A DNA stretch of 20,608 nucleotides from CAZMGD01 sp964565705 (GTDB lineage: Bacteria > Actinomycetota > Acidimicrobiia > Acidimicrobiales > Ilumatobacteraceae): positions 1 through 20,608 of the forward strand of contig CAZMGD010000074.1 of NCBI GenBank assembly GCA_964565705.1, written 5' to 3'. Positions 14,200 to 20,608 of this stretch are shown here, piece by piece. The notes under the pieces are model-generated. The model was not told the origin of the DNA. It worked only from the letters and a program-made list of their open reading frames with translations, and did no database searches. The translations under genes and the position numbers were made by a program. The stretch's first letter is position 1, and each line of letters starts with the position of its first letter.

Positions 14200-14931
14200 G
14201 TGAACCTCGCCTGGGCCCTCCTGATCGGAGTGTTCGTCGGGTTCATCGGTGGCATGTTCGGCAAGGGCGGGTCGGCGATCGCCACCCCGCTGCTGTTCAT
14301 GGCCGGCGCGTCGTCGATCGCCGCCGTCGCATCGCCGCTGCCGGCGACGATCCCGGCCACCGTGCTCGCCGCCTGGCAGTACCAGCGCGCCGGTGAGCTC
14401 GATCGCAAGCTGTTGGTCCGGGTGCTCGGATTCGGCATCCCGGCGACGATCCTCGGCGCGTACCTCACGCGCTACATCGGCGGCCACGTGCTCATCGTCC
14501 TCACCGAGGTGCTGATGCTCGGCCTCGGCCTGCGCCTGCTGGTGCGCCCGACCGCCGAGGCGGATGGCCGCCCTCCCGTGGACGGCTGGCCCGTCGTCGC
14601 CGTCGCGCTGGCGACCGGCTTCGCCGCCGGGCTCCTGGCCAACAGCGGTGGTTTCCTCCTCGCGCCGCTGTTCATCACCGTGCTGCGCCGCCCGGCCAAG
14701 ACCGCGTTCGGGACGTCGCTCGCCGCCGCCGCCGTGCTGGCGATCCCGGGCACGCTCGTGCACACCGCGCTCGGGCACGTGGACTGGTCGGTCACGATCG
14801 CGTTCGCCCTCGGATCGATCCCGCTGTCCACGATCGGTGCCCGGGTCGCGATCCGCTCCAGGTCCGAGCACCTCGAGCGCCTGTTCGGCGCGTTCCTCGC
14901 CACCAGCGCCGTGCTCCTGCTGGGCGGCTGA
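14200..14931 (+). CDS. TSUP (TauE/SafE) family permease
   Basis: The product is 243 residues from GTG 14200, placed so that the protein opens with its first membrane helix (MNLAWALLIGVFVGFIGGMF). The frame continues upstream to 14062, but that extension overlaps the LysR gene and is not membrane-like. About seven to eight hydrophobic segments form two similar halves. The first carries GFIGGMFGKGGSAIATPLLF and the second AAGLLANSGGFLLAPLFITV, the repeated glycine/proline-rich signature of the sulfite exporter TauE/SafE group. These permeases move sulfite, sulfoacetate or other organic anions, and the substrate is not deducible here. The divergent LysR gene probably regulates it. No ribosome binding site stands out. 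Confidence 0.88.
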   Translation: MNLAWALLIGVFVGFIGGMFGKGGSAIATPLLFMAGASSIAAVASPLPATIPATVLAAWQYQRAGELDRKLLVRVLGFGIPATILGAYLTRYIGGHVLIVLTEVLMLGLGLRLLVRPTAEADGRPPVDGWPVVAVALATGFAAGLLANSGGFLLAPLFITVLRRPAKTAFGTSLAAAAVLAIPGTLVHTALGHVDWSVTIAFALGSIPLSTIGARVAIRSRSEHLERLFGAFLATSAVLLLGG

Positions 14932-14953
14932 ACGCTGGCGCTGGCCGGTTCGT

Positions 14954-14959
14954 TACGGT
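14954..14959 (+). promoter_or_regulatory. Candidate -10 for the LLM-class gene (leaderless)
   Basis: TACGGT is followed by 6 nt and then GTG 14966, the spacing of a leaderless actinobacterial promoter. The gene has no convincing ribosome binding site, which supports this reading. It would let the monooxygenase/exporter pair be transcribed separately from the permease 34 bp upstream. Confidence 0.4.
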
Positions 14960-14965
14960 CGGGCC

Positions 14966-15877
14966 GTGCAGTTCTCCGTGTGGCCGTCCCCGTCCCGAAG
15001 CTGGCTGGAGGTGCTCGAGCTCGCCCACTGGGCCGAGCGCCAGGGGTGGTACGGAGCCTGGGTGGCCGACCACTACATGCCCAACACCGGCACCGAGGCG
15101 GTCGCCGACGGCCCGACCAACGAGTGCTGGGCGTACCTCGCGGCACTGGCAGCCACCACGTCCTCGCTGCGCATCGGCCCGCTCGTGTCGCCGACCACGG
15201 TGCACCACCCGGCGCTGCTCGCCAACCGGGCGGCGACGATCGACGGCATCTCGAACGGCCGGTTCGTGCTCGGCCTCGGCGCCGGCTGGCAGATCAACGA
15301 GCACGGCGCGTACGGCATCGACCTGATGGCGCCGGGCCCGCGGGTCGCCCGCTTCGGTGAGGCGATCGAGATCGTCCACTCGCTGCTGCGCGACCAGCGC
15401 ACGACCTTCCACGGTGAGCACTTCGACCTCACCGACGCGCCGTGTGACCCCAAGCCGATCGGCGACGTTCCGATCGTCGTCGGCTCGGCCGGCCGGCGGA
15501 TGCTCGGGCTGGCGGCTCGGTTCGCCGACGAGTGGAACTGCTGGGGCAGTCCCGGTCGCACCGGAAGCCTGGTCCCACTGCTCGACCAGGCGTGCGAGCG
15601 CGCCGGCCGGGATCCACAGACGGTCCGTCGGTCGGTGCAGGCGATGGTCGTGTTCGCCGATACGGCGCAGCAACGGGCCGAGGCCGAGGCCGACACGGTC
15701 ATGCTCGACCGTTCGTTGATCGGCACACCGGCGGAGATCGCCTTGGGCATCGACGAGCTGGCCGCCCAGGGGTTCGGGGAGTTCATCGTCCCCGACTTCT
15801 GGTACACCGACGACCCCGGCCACAAGCGCGACTTGCACGAGCGGTTCGTGACCGACGTCGTGGCGCTCGTGTCGTGA
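14966..15877 (+). CDS. LLM-class flavin-dependent oxidoreductase
   Basis: The product is 303 residues from GTG 14966 and is a luciferase-like monooxygenase of the F420/FMN TIM-barrel family. Characteristic stretches are VQFSVWPSPSRSWLEVLELA, WYGAWVADHYMPN, RIGPLVSPTTVHHPALLAN, ATIDGISNGRFVLGLGAGW, a helix YGIDLMAPGPRVARFGEAIE, and VPIVVGSAGRRMLGLAARFA followed by DEWNCWG. In actinobacteria such enzymes often use coenzyme F420 in place of FMN, and the sequence alone does not settle which. The substrate is unknown. The stop lies 4 nt before the exporter start, so the two are very probably one transcript, suggesting modification followed by export of a small molecule. Confidence 0.92.
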   Translation: MQFSVWPSPSRSWLEVLELAHWAERQGWYGAWVADHYMPNTGTEAVADGPTNECWAYLAALAATTSSLRIGPLVSPTTVHHPALLANRAATIDGISNGRFVLGLGAGWQINEHGAYGIDLMAPGPRVARFGEAIEIVHSLLRDQRTTFHGEHFDLTDAPCDPKPIGDVPIVVGSAGRRMLGLAARFADEWNCWGSPGRTGSLVPLLDQACERAGRDPQTVRRSVQAMVVFADTAQQRAEAEADTVMLDRSLIGTPAEIALGIDELAAQGFGEFIVPDFWYTDDPGHKRDLHERFVTDVVALVS

Positions 15878-15881
15878 GGCG

Positions 15882-17348
15882 ATGAGCACCGACGCCCTCC
15901 CCGAGGCGCGCCCGCGCGTGCCGCAACACGTCGTCGTCGCCGTCGTCTACGTCGCGGCGATGTTCATGTCGATCCTCGACAGCACGGTGGTGAACGTCGC
16001 CCTTCCCACGCTCGCCGCCGAGTTCGATGCCGGCACGGGCACGATCGAGTGGGTCGTCACCGGCTACCTGCTCGGCCTCGCCGTCTCCGTGCCGATGTCG
16101 GGGTGGCTGGGTGACCGGATCGGCACGAAGAAGGTGTTCCTCGGCGCGCTCGTCGTCTTCACGGTGGCGTCGGCGATGTGCGCGGCCGCCGGGACGCTGC
16201 CTCACCTCGTGGCGTTCCGCGTGCTCCAGGGACTGGGCGGTGGGATGCTCGCTCCGACCGGCCTGGCGATGCTGTTCCGGACGTATCCCCCCGAACGCCG
16301 GGCGGCGGCGTCGAAGGTGCTGATCATCCCGACCGCGATCGCCCCGGCGACCGGACCGATCCTCGGCGGCTTCCTCGTCGACCACCTGTCGTGGCGGTGG
16401 GTGTTCCTCATCAACATCCCGGTGGGCGTGGCGGTGCTGGTGTTCGGCTTCCTCTTGCTCCAGGAGCACCGGGAGCAGTCGGCCGGCCCGCTGGACGCGT
16501 TCGGCGCCGTGCTGTCCGGGCTCGGACTCGCCTCGGTGCTCTACGCGCTCAGCGAGGGGCCGAGCAAGGGGTGGCTGTCGGCGCCGGTCGTCATCGCCTC
16601 GCTGACTGGACTCGTCGCCGTGGTGGCGCTGGTCTACGTCGAGCTCCACGTGCCGCAGCCGATGCTCGACCTGCGCCTCCTCGGTGATCGCCTGTTCCGG
16701 GCGACGACGCTGTCGCTGGTGTTCAGCACCGCCGCGTTCCTCGGAATGCTGTTCGTCGTGCCGCTGTTCCTGCAGGAGGTCCGCGGGGCGACGGCGCTGG
16801 AATCCGGCTTGGCGACGGCGCCCGAGGCGATCGGCGTCATCGCCGCCTCGCAGCTGGTCGGTCGTCTCTACCCGAGGGTCGGACCGCGCCGGCTGATCGC
16901 GTTCGGCATGGGATGGATCGCCCTGATGCTGATCGGGCTGTCGCGTGTCGCGCTCGACACGGACCTCTGGGTCGTGCGGGTGCTGATGTTCCTCGCCGGC
17001 ACCGGTCTGGCCTGTGTGCTGATCCCGCTGCAGGCGAGCAGCTTCGCCCGGATCGCGCCGAGGGACACGGGCCGGGCCTCGTCGCTGTTCAACACGACGC
17101 GCCAGATCGCTGCCGCGCTCGGTGTCGCCGTGCTCGCCACGTGCATCCAGGCGTGGGTGCCCGGTGCCGGCGAGGCGGGCGGCACGACGGATGTCGCCGG
17201 CGCGGTCGCCGGCTACCAGCGGACGTTCGTCGTCGCCGCGATCATCGCCGGCATCGGCGTGCTCGTCGCGCTCCGCATCCGAGACGAGGACGCGGCAGCG
17301 ACGATGGTCCGTTCCCGTGAGCACATCGCCGAACCGATCGAGCTCTGA
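15882..17348 (+). CDS. DHA2-type (14-helix) MFS multidrug exporter
   Basis: The product is 488 residues with about 14 hydrophobic segments, the drug:H+ antiporter-2 (EmrB/QacA) layout. Motif D1 is LDSTVVNVALPTLAAEF in helix 1; motif A is GWLGDRIGTKKVFLG between helices 2 and 3; motif B is HLVAFRVLQGLGGGMLAPTG in helix 4; motif C is AIAPATGPILGGFLVDHLSW in helix 5. All support an exporter driven by proton exchange. ATG 15882 has AGGCG just upstream and follows the monooxygenase gene by 4 bp. Substrates of this family range from dyes and antibiotics to natural products; none can be named here. It converges on mazG. Confidence 0.93.
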   Translation: MSTDALPEARPRVPQHVVVAVVYVAAMFMSILDSTVVNVALPTLAAEFDAGTGTIEWVVTGYLLGLAVSVPMSGWLGDRIGTKKVFLGALVVFTVASAMCAAAGTLPHLVAFRVLQGLGGGMLAPTGLAMLFRTYPPERRAAASKVLIIPTAIAPATGPILGGFLVDHLSWRWVFLINIPVGVAVLVFGFLLLQEHREQSAGPLDAFGAVLSGLGLASVLYALSEGPSKGWLSAPVVIASLTGLVAVVALVYVELHVPQPMLDLRLLGDRLFRATTLSLVFSTAAFLGMLFVVPLFLQEVRGATALESGLATAPEAIGVIAASQLVGRLYPRVGPRRLIAFGMGWIALMLIGLSRVALDTDLWVVRVLMFLAGTGLACVLIPLQASSFARIAPRDTGRASSLFNTTRQIAAALGVAVLATCIQAWVPGAGEAGGTTDVAGAVAGYQRTFVVAAIIAGIGVLVALRIRDEDAAATMVRSREHIAEPIEL

Positions 17349-17362
17349 CGTCGAGCTGTCCG

Positions 17363-17456
17363 GGTCTGAAAGAAGCGACCGCTCTGAACGACATCAGACG
17401 GCTGTGAACCAGTGTGCACGGCGCGGCGGTCTTTCAGACCGCTGATGTCGTTCAGA
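17363..17456. repeat. Interleaved inverted repeats between convergent genes
   Basis: Arm A (GGTCTGAAAGA, 17363-17373) pairs perfectly with 17430-17440. Arm B (TCTGAACGACATCAG, 17383-17397) pairs perfectly with 17442-17456. The order A-B-A'-B' means the two stems cannot be nested, so they would form either a pseudoknot or two alternative hairpins. GACCGC (17377-17382) can also pair with GCGGTC (17426-17431). It fills the gap between the MFS exporter and mazG, so a bidirectional terminator role is plausible, although no U-tract is present. Confidence 0.85.
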
Positions 17457-17468
17457 TGTGGACAGGAG

Positions 17469-18764
17469 TCAGCCACCAGGCGCGGCGCGCCAGGCGGTCA
17501 GGTACGCGCGGAGGGCGGCCTCGGCGTCGATGCCGTTCGCCGCGGCCTCGGCGACGAGATCGAGCAGGGCGCGAGCGAGGCGCCCGCCGGGCGTATCGGC
17601 GGGCTCGGGCGCGCCGAGTCCGGCCCGGCCGGCGCGCTTCAGCATTCCGGCGGCGTACGACAGGGCGGGTTGCGAGGTCGGCACACCGTCGAACGGACCG
17701 ATCGTCGTCGCGCCCTTGGCCTGCTTCTCCTCGCCCTTGATCCGCACCCAGGCGTCGGCGATGTCGTCGAGCTCGTTCGACGCCCCGGCGAACACGTGCG
17801 GGTGGCGGCGCACCAGCTTGTCGTGGATGCCGTCAGCGACGTCGGTCATCGTGAACCGACCCTCCTGCTCGGCGATCGCGGCGTGGAACTCGATCTGGTA
17901 CAGCAGGTCGCCGAGCTCCTCGGCGAGCGCGTCGTCGGATGCCGGGTCGTCGGGATCGAGCGCGCCGATCGCGTCGACGACCTCGAACGTCTCCTCGACG
18001 AGGTACTTGACCAACGACTCGTGGGTCTGCGAGCGGTCCCACGGGCAGCGCTCGCGCAGCGTGCGGGTCAGCTCGTGGAAGCGCACCAGCGATGCGCCCA
18101 CCGGCACCGCGAGGTGCGGCACGTACACCGAGGTGAGGTGATCGGCCTCGACGGTGCGGTCGAGCTCTGACCAGATCGTGTGCGTGACGAGCGCGTCCGG
18201 TGTGCCGAGGCGCTGGAGGATCACGACCGGCTCGTCGTCGTTGCCGTCGACCGCCAGCTTGATCTCGCTGAGCACCCAGTTGGCATGTGCATGTGCAACG
18301 AGCATCGGGCCTGACTCGCCGGCGGCGGCGGTGGCGAAGTCGTGGCCGTCGACGAGGCGGACCCGGGCCTCGATCGGGTCGATGCCGAGCGCCGCCCACG
18401 CCGCGTCGAGGAACGACAGGGCGGGGAGCACCTCGGTGTCGACGCGCTCGTCGGCGAGCAGTTGGCGCACGCTGCGCTCCAGCACCAGCGGCGATCCGGG
18501 GACCGCGTAGACCACGCGGCCGTGCTCGATCGCGGCGGCGACGATGGTGTCGGTGATCGCCGCGTACACGTCCTCGAAGCGGTCTGCGTCCTCGTAGAGG
18601 TGGTCGAGGGTGATCGGGTCGGGGACCAGCGACGCCGATGGATGGCGGGCGGTGCGCAGGAAGCGGATCGGGGTGGCGGCGATCGCAGCGACGGTCTCGG
18701 CGGTGATCTGGTCGGGCCCGCCGGGGCCGAGACCGACCACCACCACGACGGGCCGCGTCGTCAT
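17469..18764 (-). CDS. mazG: MazG nucleoside triphosphate pyrophosphohydrolase with tetrapyrrole-methylase domain
   Basis: The product is 431 residues from ATG 18764. The N-terminal 220 residues form a tetrapyrrole (corrin/porphyrin) methylase-like domain (VVVVVGLGPGGPDQITAETV; RVVYAVPGSPLVLERSVRQL; VVILQRLGTP). From about 235 comes the MazG domain: CPWDRSQTHESL (Trp242), EETFE (257-261), EELGD (281-285) and DKLVRRHPHVF. The two acidic motifs bind magnesium for cleavage of NTPs to NMP and pyrophosphate, giving a house-cleaning role. The fusion resembles B. subtilis YabN; whether the methylase-like half is catalytic is unclear. The ATG overlaps the stop of a 28-codon ORF (ATGA), and the mfd neighbourhood is a known actinobacterial context for mazG. 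Confidence 0.93.
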   Translation of the reverse strand: MTTRPVVVVVGLGPGGPDQITAETVAAIAATPIRFLRTARHPSASLVPDPITLDHLYEDADRFEDVYAAITDTIVAAAIEHGRVVYAVPGSPLVLERSVRQLLADERVDTEVLPALSFLDAAWAALGIDPIEARVRLVDGHDFATAAAGESGPMLVAHAHANWVLSEIKLAVDGNDDEPVVILQRLGTPDALVTHTIWSELDRTVEADHLTSVYVPHLAVPVGASLVRFHELTRTLRERCPWDRSQTHESLVKYLVEETFEVVDAIGALDPDDPASDDALAEELGDLLYQIEFHAAIAEQEGRFTMTDVADGIHDKLVRRHPHVFAGASNELDDIADAWVRIKGEEKQAKGATTIGPFDGVPTSQPALSYAAGMLKRAGRAGLGAPEPADTPGGRLARALLDLVAEAAANGIDAEAALRAYLTAWRAAPGG

Positions 18765-18847
18765 CGGTGCTCGCTCCGCTGCGCGCCAATGACGGGCTCG
18801 CTGCGCTCGCCAACCGTGACGATGATTCGCTCGCTGCGCTCGCTCAT
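18761..18847 (-). CDS. 28-residue repeat-built small ORF coupled on both sides
   Basis: From ATG 18847 the frame reads MSERSERIIVTVGERSEPVI and ends HR-stop. Its ATG overlaps the lipoprotein stop (ATGA, 18844-18847), and its stop overlaps the mazG ATG (ATGA, 18761-18764), so ribosomes could pass through all three genes. Its Ser-Glu-Arg-Ser-Glu pieces are encoded by copies of a 15-bp motif. It could be a translated coupling bridge, a genuine small protein, or just a repeat array that happens to remain open. No function is known to me. Confidence 0.4.
   Translation of the reverse strand: MSERSERIIVTVGERSEPVIGAQRSEHR
18769..18843. repeat. Three copies of a GCTCGCTGCGCTCGC-type repeat
   Basis: Exact copies of GCTCGCTGCGCTCGC are at 18796-18810 and 18829-18843 (33 nt apart, an exact number of codons), with a diverged copy beginning at 18769 (27 nt earlier, also a multiple of three). 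Each copy is partly self-complementary. Motifs of this kind are frequent between genes in GC-rich actinobacteria. Here they make up most of a small open frame. Confidence 0.8.
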
Positions 18848-19728
18848 ACGGCGACGACGGCCTGGGTCGCTCGGTCCCACCTGCCGTACTCGGAGGCGAC
18901 CGAGATGTCGGCGTCGAGGAACGCTGCCGCCTTGGCGAGGTCGCCGGGGCTCTGCTGCACGAGCGCGCTGAACTGCTCGAACGCGTCGTCCCAGGTCTGC
19001 ATCTGGATGACCTGCCAGGCGTCGTTGCCGGAGGCGTCGGGCGGGAAGACGCGCGACACGGCACCCGGTGCTGCGTCGAGGAAGAACGCGATGTCGTCGC
19101 CCGCGAAGGCCTGGGACAGCGACGAGACCGGTGCGCAACCGTCCCGCGCCTGCACGGTGTCGGTCGCCTCGACCGTCCCGCCGGCCTCCAGCGTCGCGGC
19201 AGCGGCGTTGGCCTCGGCCTCCGTCGAGGCGCTGACCACGACCAGGCAGACCGCGCCGGTACTGGCCGGGCGGTCCTCGTAGAGCGGCTGCAGCGTGGCC
19301 GGGTCGGGCGCGGTGAGGGCACCGAGCGCAGTGCTGCCGGCGGACTGGTAGGCGAGCGCCTCCTGCACGCCTTCGGGCACCGGGTTGGCGCTCGTGCTCA
19401 TCCGCTCGATCGCCGCCGCGAGGTCGTCGTCGGAGACGGACGTGCCCGCCCGCTCCAGCGCCTCGGTGATGATCTGGTTGTCGATCAGCAGCGACAGCGC
19501 CTGGCGAGTCAGGTCGCCGTTCGCGGCGCCGGTGTCGTCGAAGTTGTCGGTGCCGAGCGCGAACGTCGCCGGCTCGTCGGCGAGCGCCTGGCGGATCGTG
19601 TCCAGCTCGTCGACGCTGATGTCGGTGCCGTTGACGGTGGCCGCCGTGCTCGCGTCGAAGGTGGCGCAGGAGTTGAGCGCGAGGAGGGTGGCGGCACCGC
19701 CGAGCAGCGCGAGGACGCGTCGAGTCAC
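18844..19728 (-). CDS. SurA/parvulin-like lipoprotein
   Basis: The product is 294 residues from GTG 19728. The signal MTRRVLALLGGAATLLALNS precedes Cys21; the lipobox L-N-S-C is slightly unusual because of the asparagine. Next comes a SurA_N-like helical domain (AATVNGTDISVDELDTIRQA; SLLIDNQIITEALERAG). A parvulin-like segment follows (CLVVVSASTEAEANAAAATL; ending AWQVIQMQTW), in which the usual catalytic histidines are not evident. It may therefore be a chaperone-like secretion factor without isomerase activity, anchored outside the membrane. It begins 11 bp after the mfd stop and overlaps the small ORF by ATGA, so mfd, this gene, the small ORF and mazG probably share a transcript. The peptidyl-prolyl isomerase label should be treated cautiously. 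Confidence 0.8.
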   Translation of the reverse strand: MTRRVLALLGGAATLLALNSCATFDASTAATVNGTDISVDELDTIRQALADEPATFALGTDNFDDTGAANGDLTRQALSLLIDNQIITEALERAGTSVSDDDLAAAIERMSTSANPVPEGVQEALAYQSAGSTALGALTAPDPATLQPLYEDRPASTGAVCLVVVSASTEAEANAAAATLEAGGTVEATDTVQARDGCAPVSSLSQAFAGDDIAFFLDAAPGAVSRVFPPDASGNDAWQVIQMQTWDDAFEQFSALVQQSPGDLAKAAAFLDADISVASEYGRWDRATQAVVAV

Positions 19729-19739
19729 GGCGAGCGACC

Positions 19740-20608
19740 CTAACCGACGGCCTCGGCCGGGCGCAGGTCTGCCAGCGCCTTCACGAGCATCGCCGCCGGG
19801 TCGACGCCGCGCTTGACCGGCAGCACGAGTTGGTGCTGGTCGGCCTTGTAGATCGAGTCCCGCACCAGGCGCTTGAGGCGTAGCTCCTCGCTCATCTTCA
19901 GGGTGACGGGAGCGAGGCGAGCCTGGTTGGAGACGATCTGGACGTCCTTCAGCTCCCAGCGGTGGCACTCCGCCCGGAGGTAGCCGATCGTGAGCAGCGC
20001 CTCGGCGGGCGCGGGCACCGGTCCGTACCGATCCTCCCACTCGCCGCGGATGTCGTCGACCTGACCCGGCAGGGTGACCGTCGCCAGGCGGCGGTAGGCC
20101 TCGAGGCGCAGCTCCTCCTTGGTCACGTAGTCGGTCGGGAGGTAGGCGTCGGTCGGTACGTCGAGCTTGAACTCGGACGGCTCGGGCGGCGGCTCACCCT
20201 TCATCTCGCCGACCGCCTCGGTGACCATCTGGCAGTAGAGGTCGTAGCCGACGGCGGCGATGTGACCGCTCTGCGACTCGCCGAGCAGGTTGCCGGCGCC
20301 ACGGATCTCGAGGTCGCGCATCGCGATCTTGAAGCCGCTGCCGAGGTCGGTCGCCTCGCCGATCGTGCGCAGCCGCTCGTAGGCGTCCTCGCTCAGCACA
20401 CGGTCGCGAGGATGGAACAGGTAGGCGTAGGCCCGCGAGCCGCTGCGGCCGACGCGGCCGCGCAGCTGGTGCATCTGGCCGAGGCCGAGCAGGTCGGCGC
20501 GCTCGACCACCAGCGTGTTCACGGTCGGCATGTCGATGCCCGACTCGATGATCGTCGTGCACACGAGGACGTCGAAATGCCCGTCCCAGAAGTCGACGAC
20601 GACCTGCT
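19740..20608 (-). CDS. mfd: Transcription-repair coupling factor Mfd, C-terminal part
   Basis: About 289 codons of the 3' end are present; the gene enters from the right edge. Visible parts are the second RecA-like domain with motif V-like TTIIESGIDMPTVNTLVVER, motif VI HQLRGRVGRSGSRAYAYLF, the RecG/Mfd TRG region (RLRTIGEATDLGSGFKIAMR; DLEIRGAGNLLGESQSGHIA; VGYDLYCQMVTEAV), and the Mfd C-terminal domain (RYGPVPAPAEALLTIGYLRA). Mfd is a DNA translocase that pushes stalled RNA polymerase off lesions and recruits UvrA. TAG at 19740-19742 ends the protein at AEAVG, within the usual range for actinobacterial Mfd. It is the first gene visible of the mfd-lipoprotein-mazG set. Confidence 0.96.
   Translation of the reverse strand, partial: QVVVDFWDGHFDVLVCTTIIESGIDMPTVNTLVVERADLLGLGQMHQLRGRVGRSGSRAYAYLFHPRDRVLSEDAYERLRTIGEATDLGSGFKIAMRDLEIRGAGNLLGESQSGHIAAVGYDLYCQMVTEAVGEMKGEPPPEPSEFKLDVPTDAYLPTDYVTKEELRLEAYRRLATVTLPGQVDDIRGEWEDRYGPVPAPAEALLTIGYLRAECHRWELKDVQIVSNQARLAPVTLKMSEELRLKRLVRDSIYKADQHQLVLPVKRGVDPAAMLVKALADLRPAEAVG

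Noticed and set aside
12580..14871. 763-codon reverse-strand open frame spanning FHA, LysR and permease regions
   Set aside because: It overlaps three recognised genes in another frame, and its composition (Arg/Gly/Asp/Pro-rich) is not protein-like.
15783..17324. 513-codon reverse-strand open frame opposite the exporter
   Set aside because: Low-complexity Arg/Asp/His/Glu shadow; the forward strand encodes a clear membrane transporter.

Overview
This is a GC-rich, densely packed window with ATGA/GTGA gene overlaps, frequent GTG starts and mostly G/C third codon positions. That composition, together with a PknG-type kinase cluster, a MazG fused to a tetrapyrrole-methylase domain, and an AbrB-type antitoxin next to an uncharacterised toxin-like gene, points to an actinobacterium. 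A member of the Acidimicrobiia is my best guess, but this is inference and not shown by a marker gene.

Layout. Positions 1-2125 are accessory and worn: a possible gene running off the left edge, a VOC/glyoxalase-fold protein whose best-placed start is an ATC codon, a perfect 12-bp inverted repeat, a MerR-type regulator that has lost its DNA-binding half, and a reverse-strand AbrB-like antitoxin/putative toxin pair in which the antitoxin reading frame is broken. Positions 2176-4313 hold an EVE-domain protein and a divergent SF2 helicase.

Positions 4394-13072 are the centrepiece: seven same-strand genes, six of them joined by 1-4 bp overlaps and one following after 14 bp behind a strong ribosome binding site. 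They encode a GlnX-like four-helix membrane protein, a GlnH-like amino-acid-binding lipoprotein, an unknown coiled-coil protein, a PknG-like kinase with an extra N-terminal zinc ribbon, a PP2C phosphatase with two zinc ribbons, a von Willebrand A (MIDAS) protein and an FHA protein with two zinc ribbons. GlnX-GlnH-PknG is the known amino-acid-sensing route of mycobacteria and corynebacteria. Here it is physically welded to a writer/eraser/reader/scaffold set (kinase, phosphatase, FHA, VWA). I read this as one complete envelope-to-cytoplasm phospho-signalling unit controlling nitrogen or carbon metabolism, with the coiled-coil, VWA and FHA proteins as its uncharacterised parts.

Positions 13260-17348 contain a LysR regulator divergent from a TauE/SafE-type (TSUP) permease, then a luciferase-like flavin monooxygenase and a 14-helix drug exporter. 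Positions 17469-20608 (reverse strand) carry the end of mfd, a SurA/parvulin-like lipoprotein, a 28-codon ORF built from a repeated 15-mer, and mazG. That small ORF is coupled by ATGA overlaps at both ends. The two convergent gene junctions (13073-13259 and 17349-17468) are filled with elaborate palindromes: two related 56-57 bp inverted-repeat units, and a pair of interleaved inverted repeats in pseudoknot order. No rRNA, tRNA, insertion sequence or CRISPR array was recognised.
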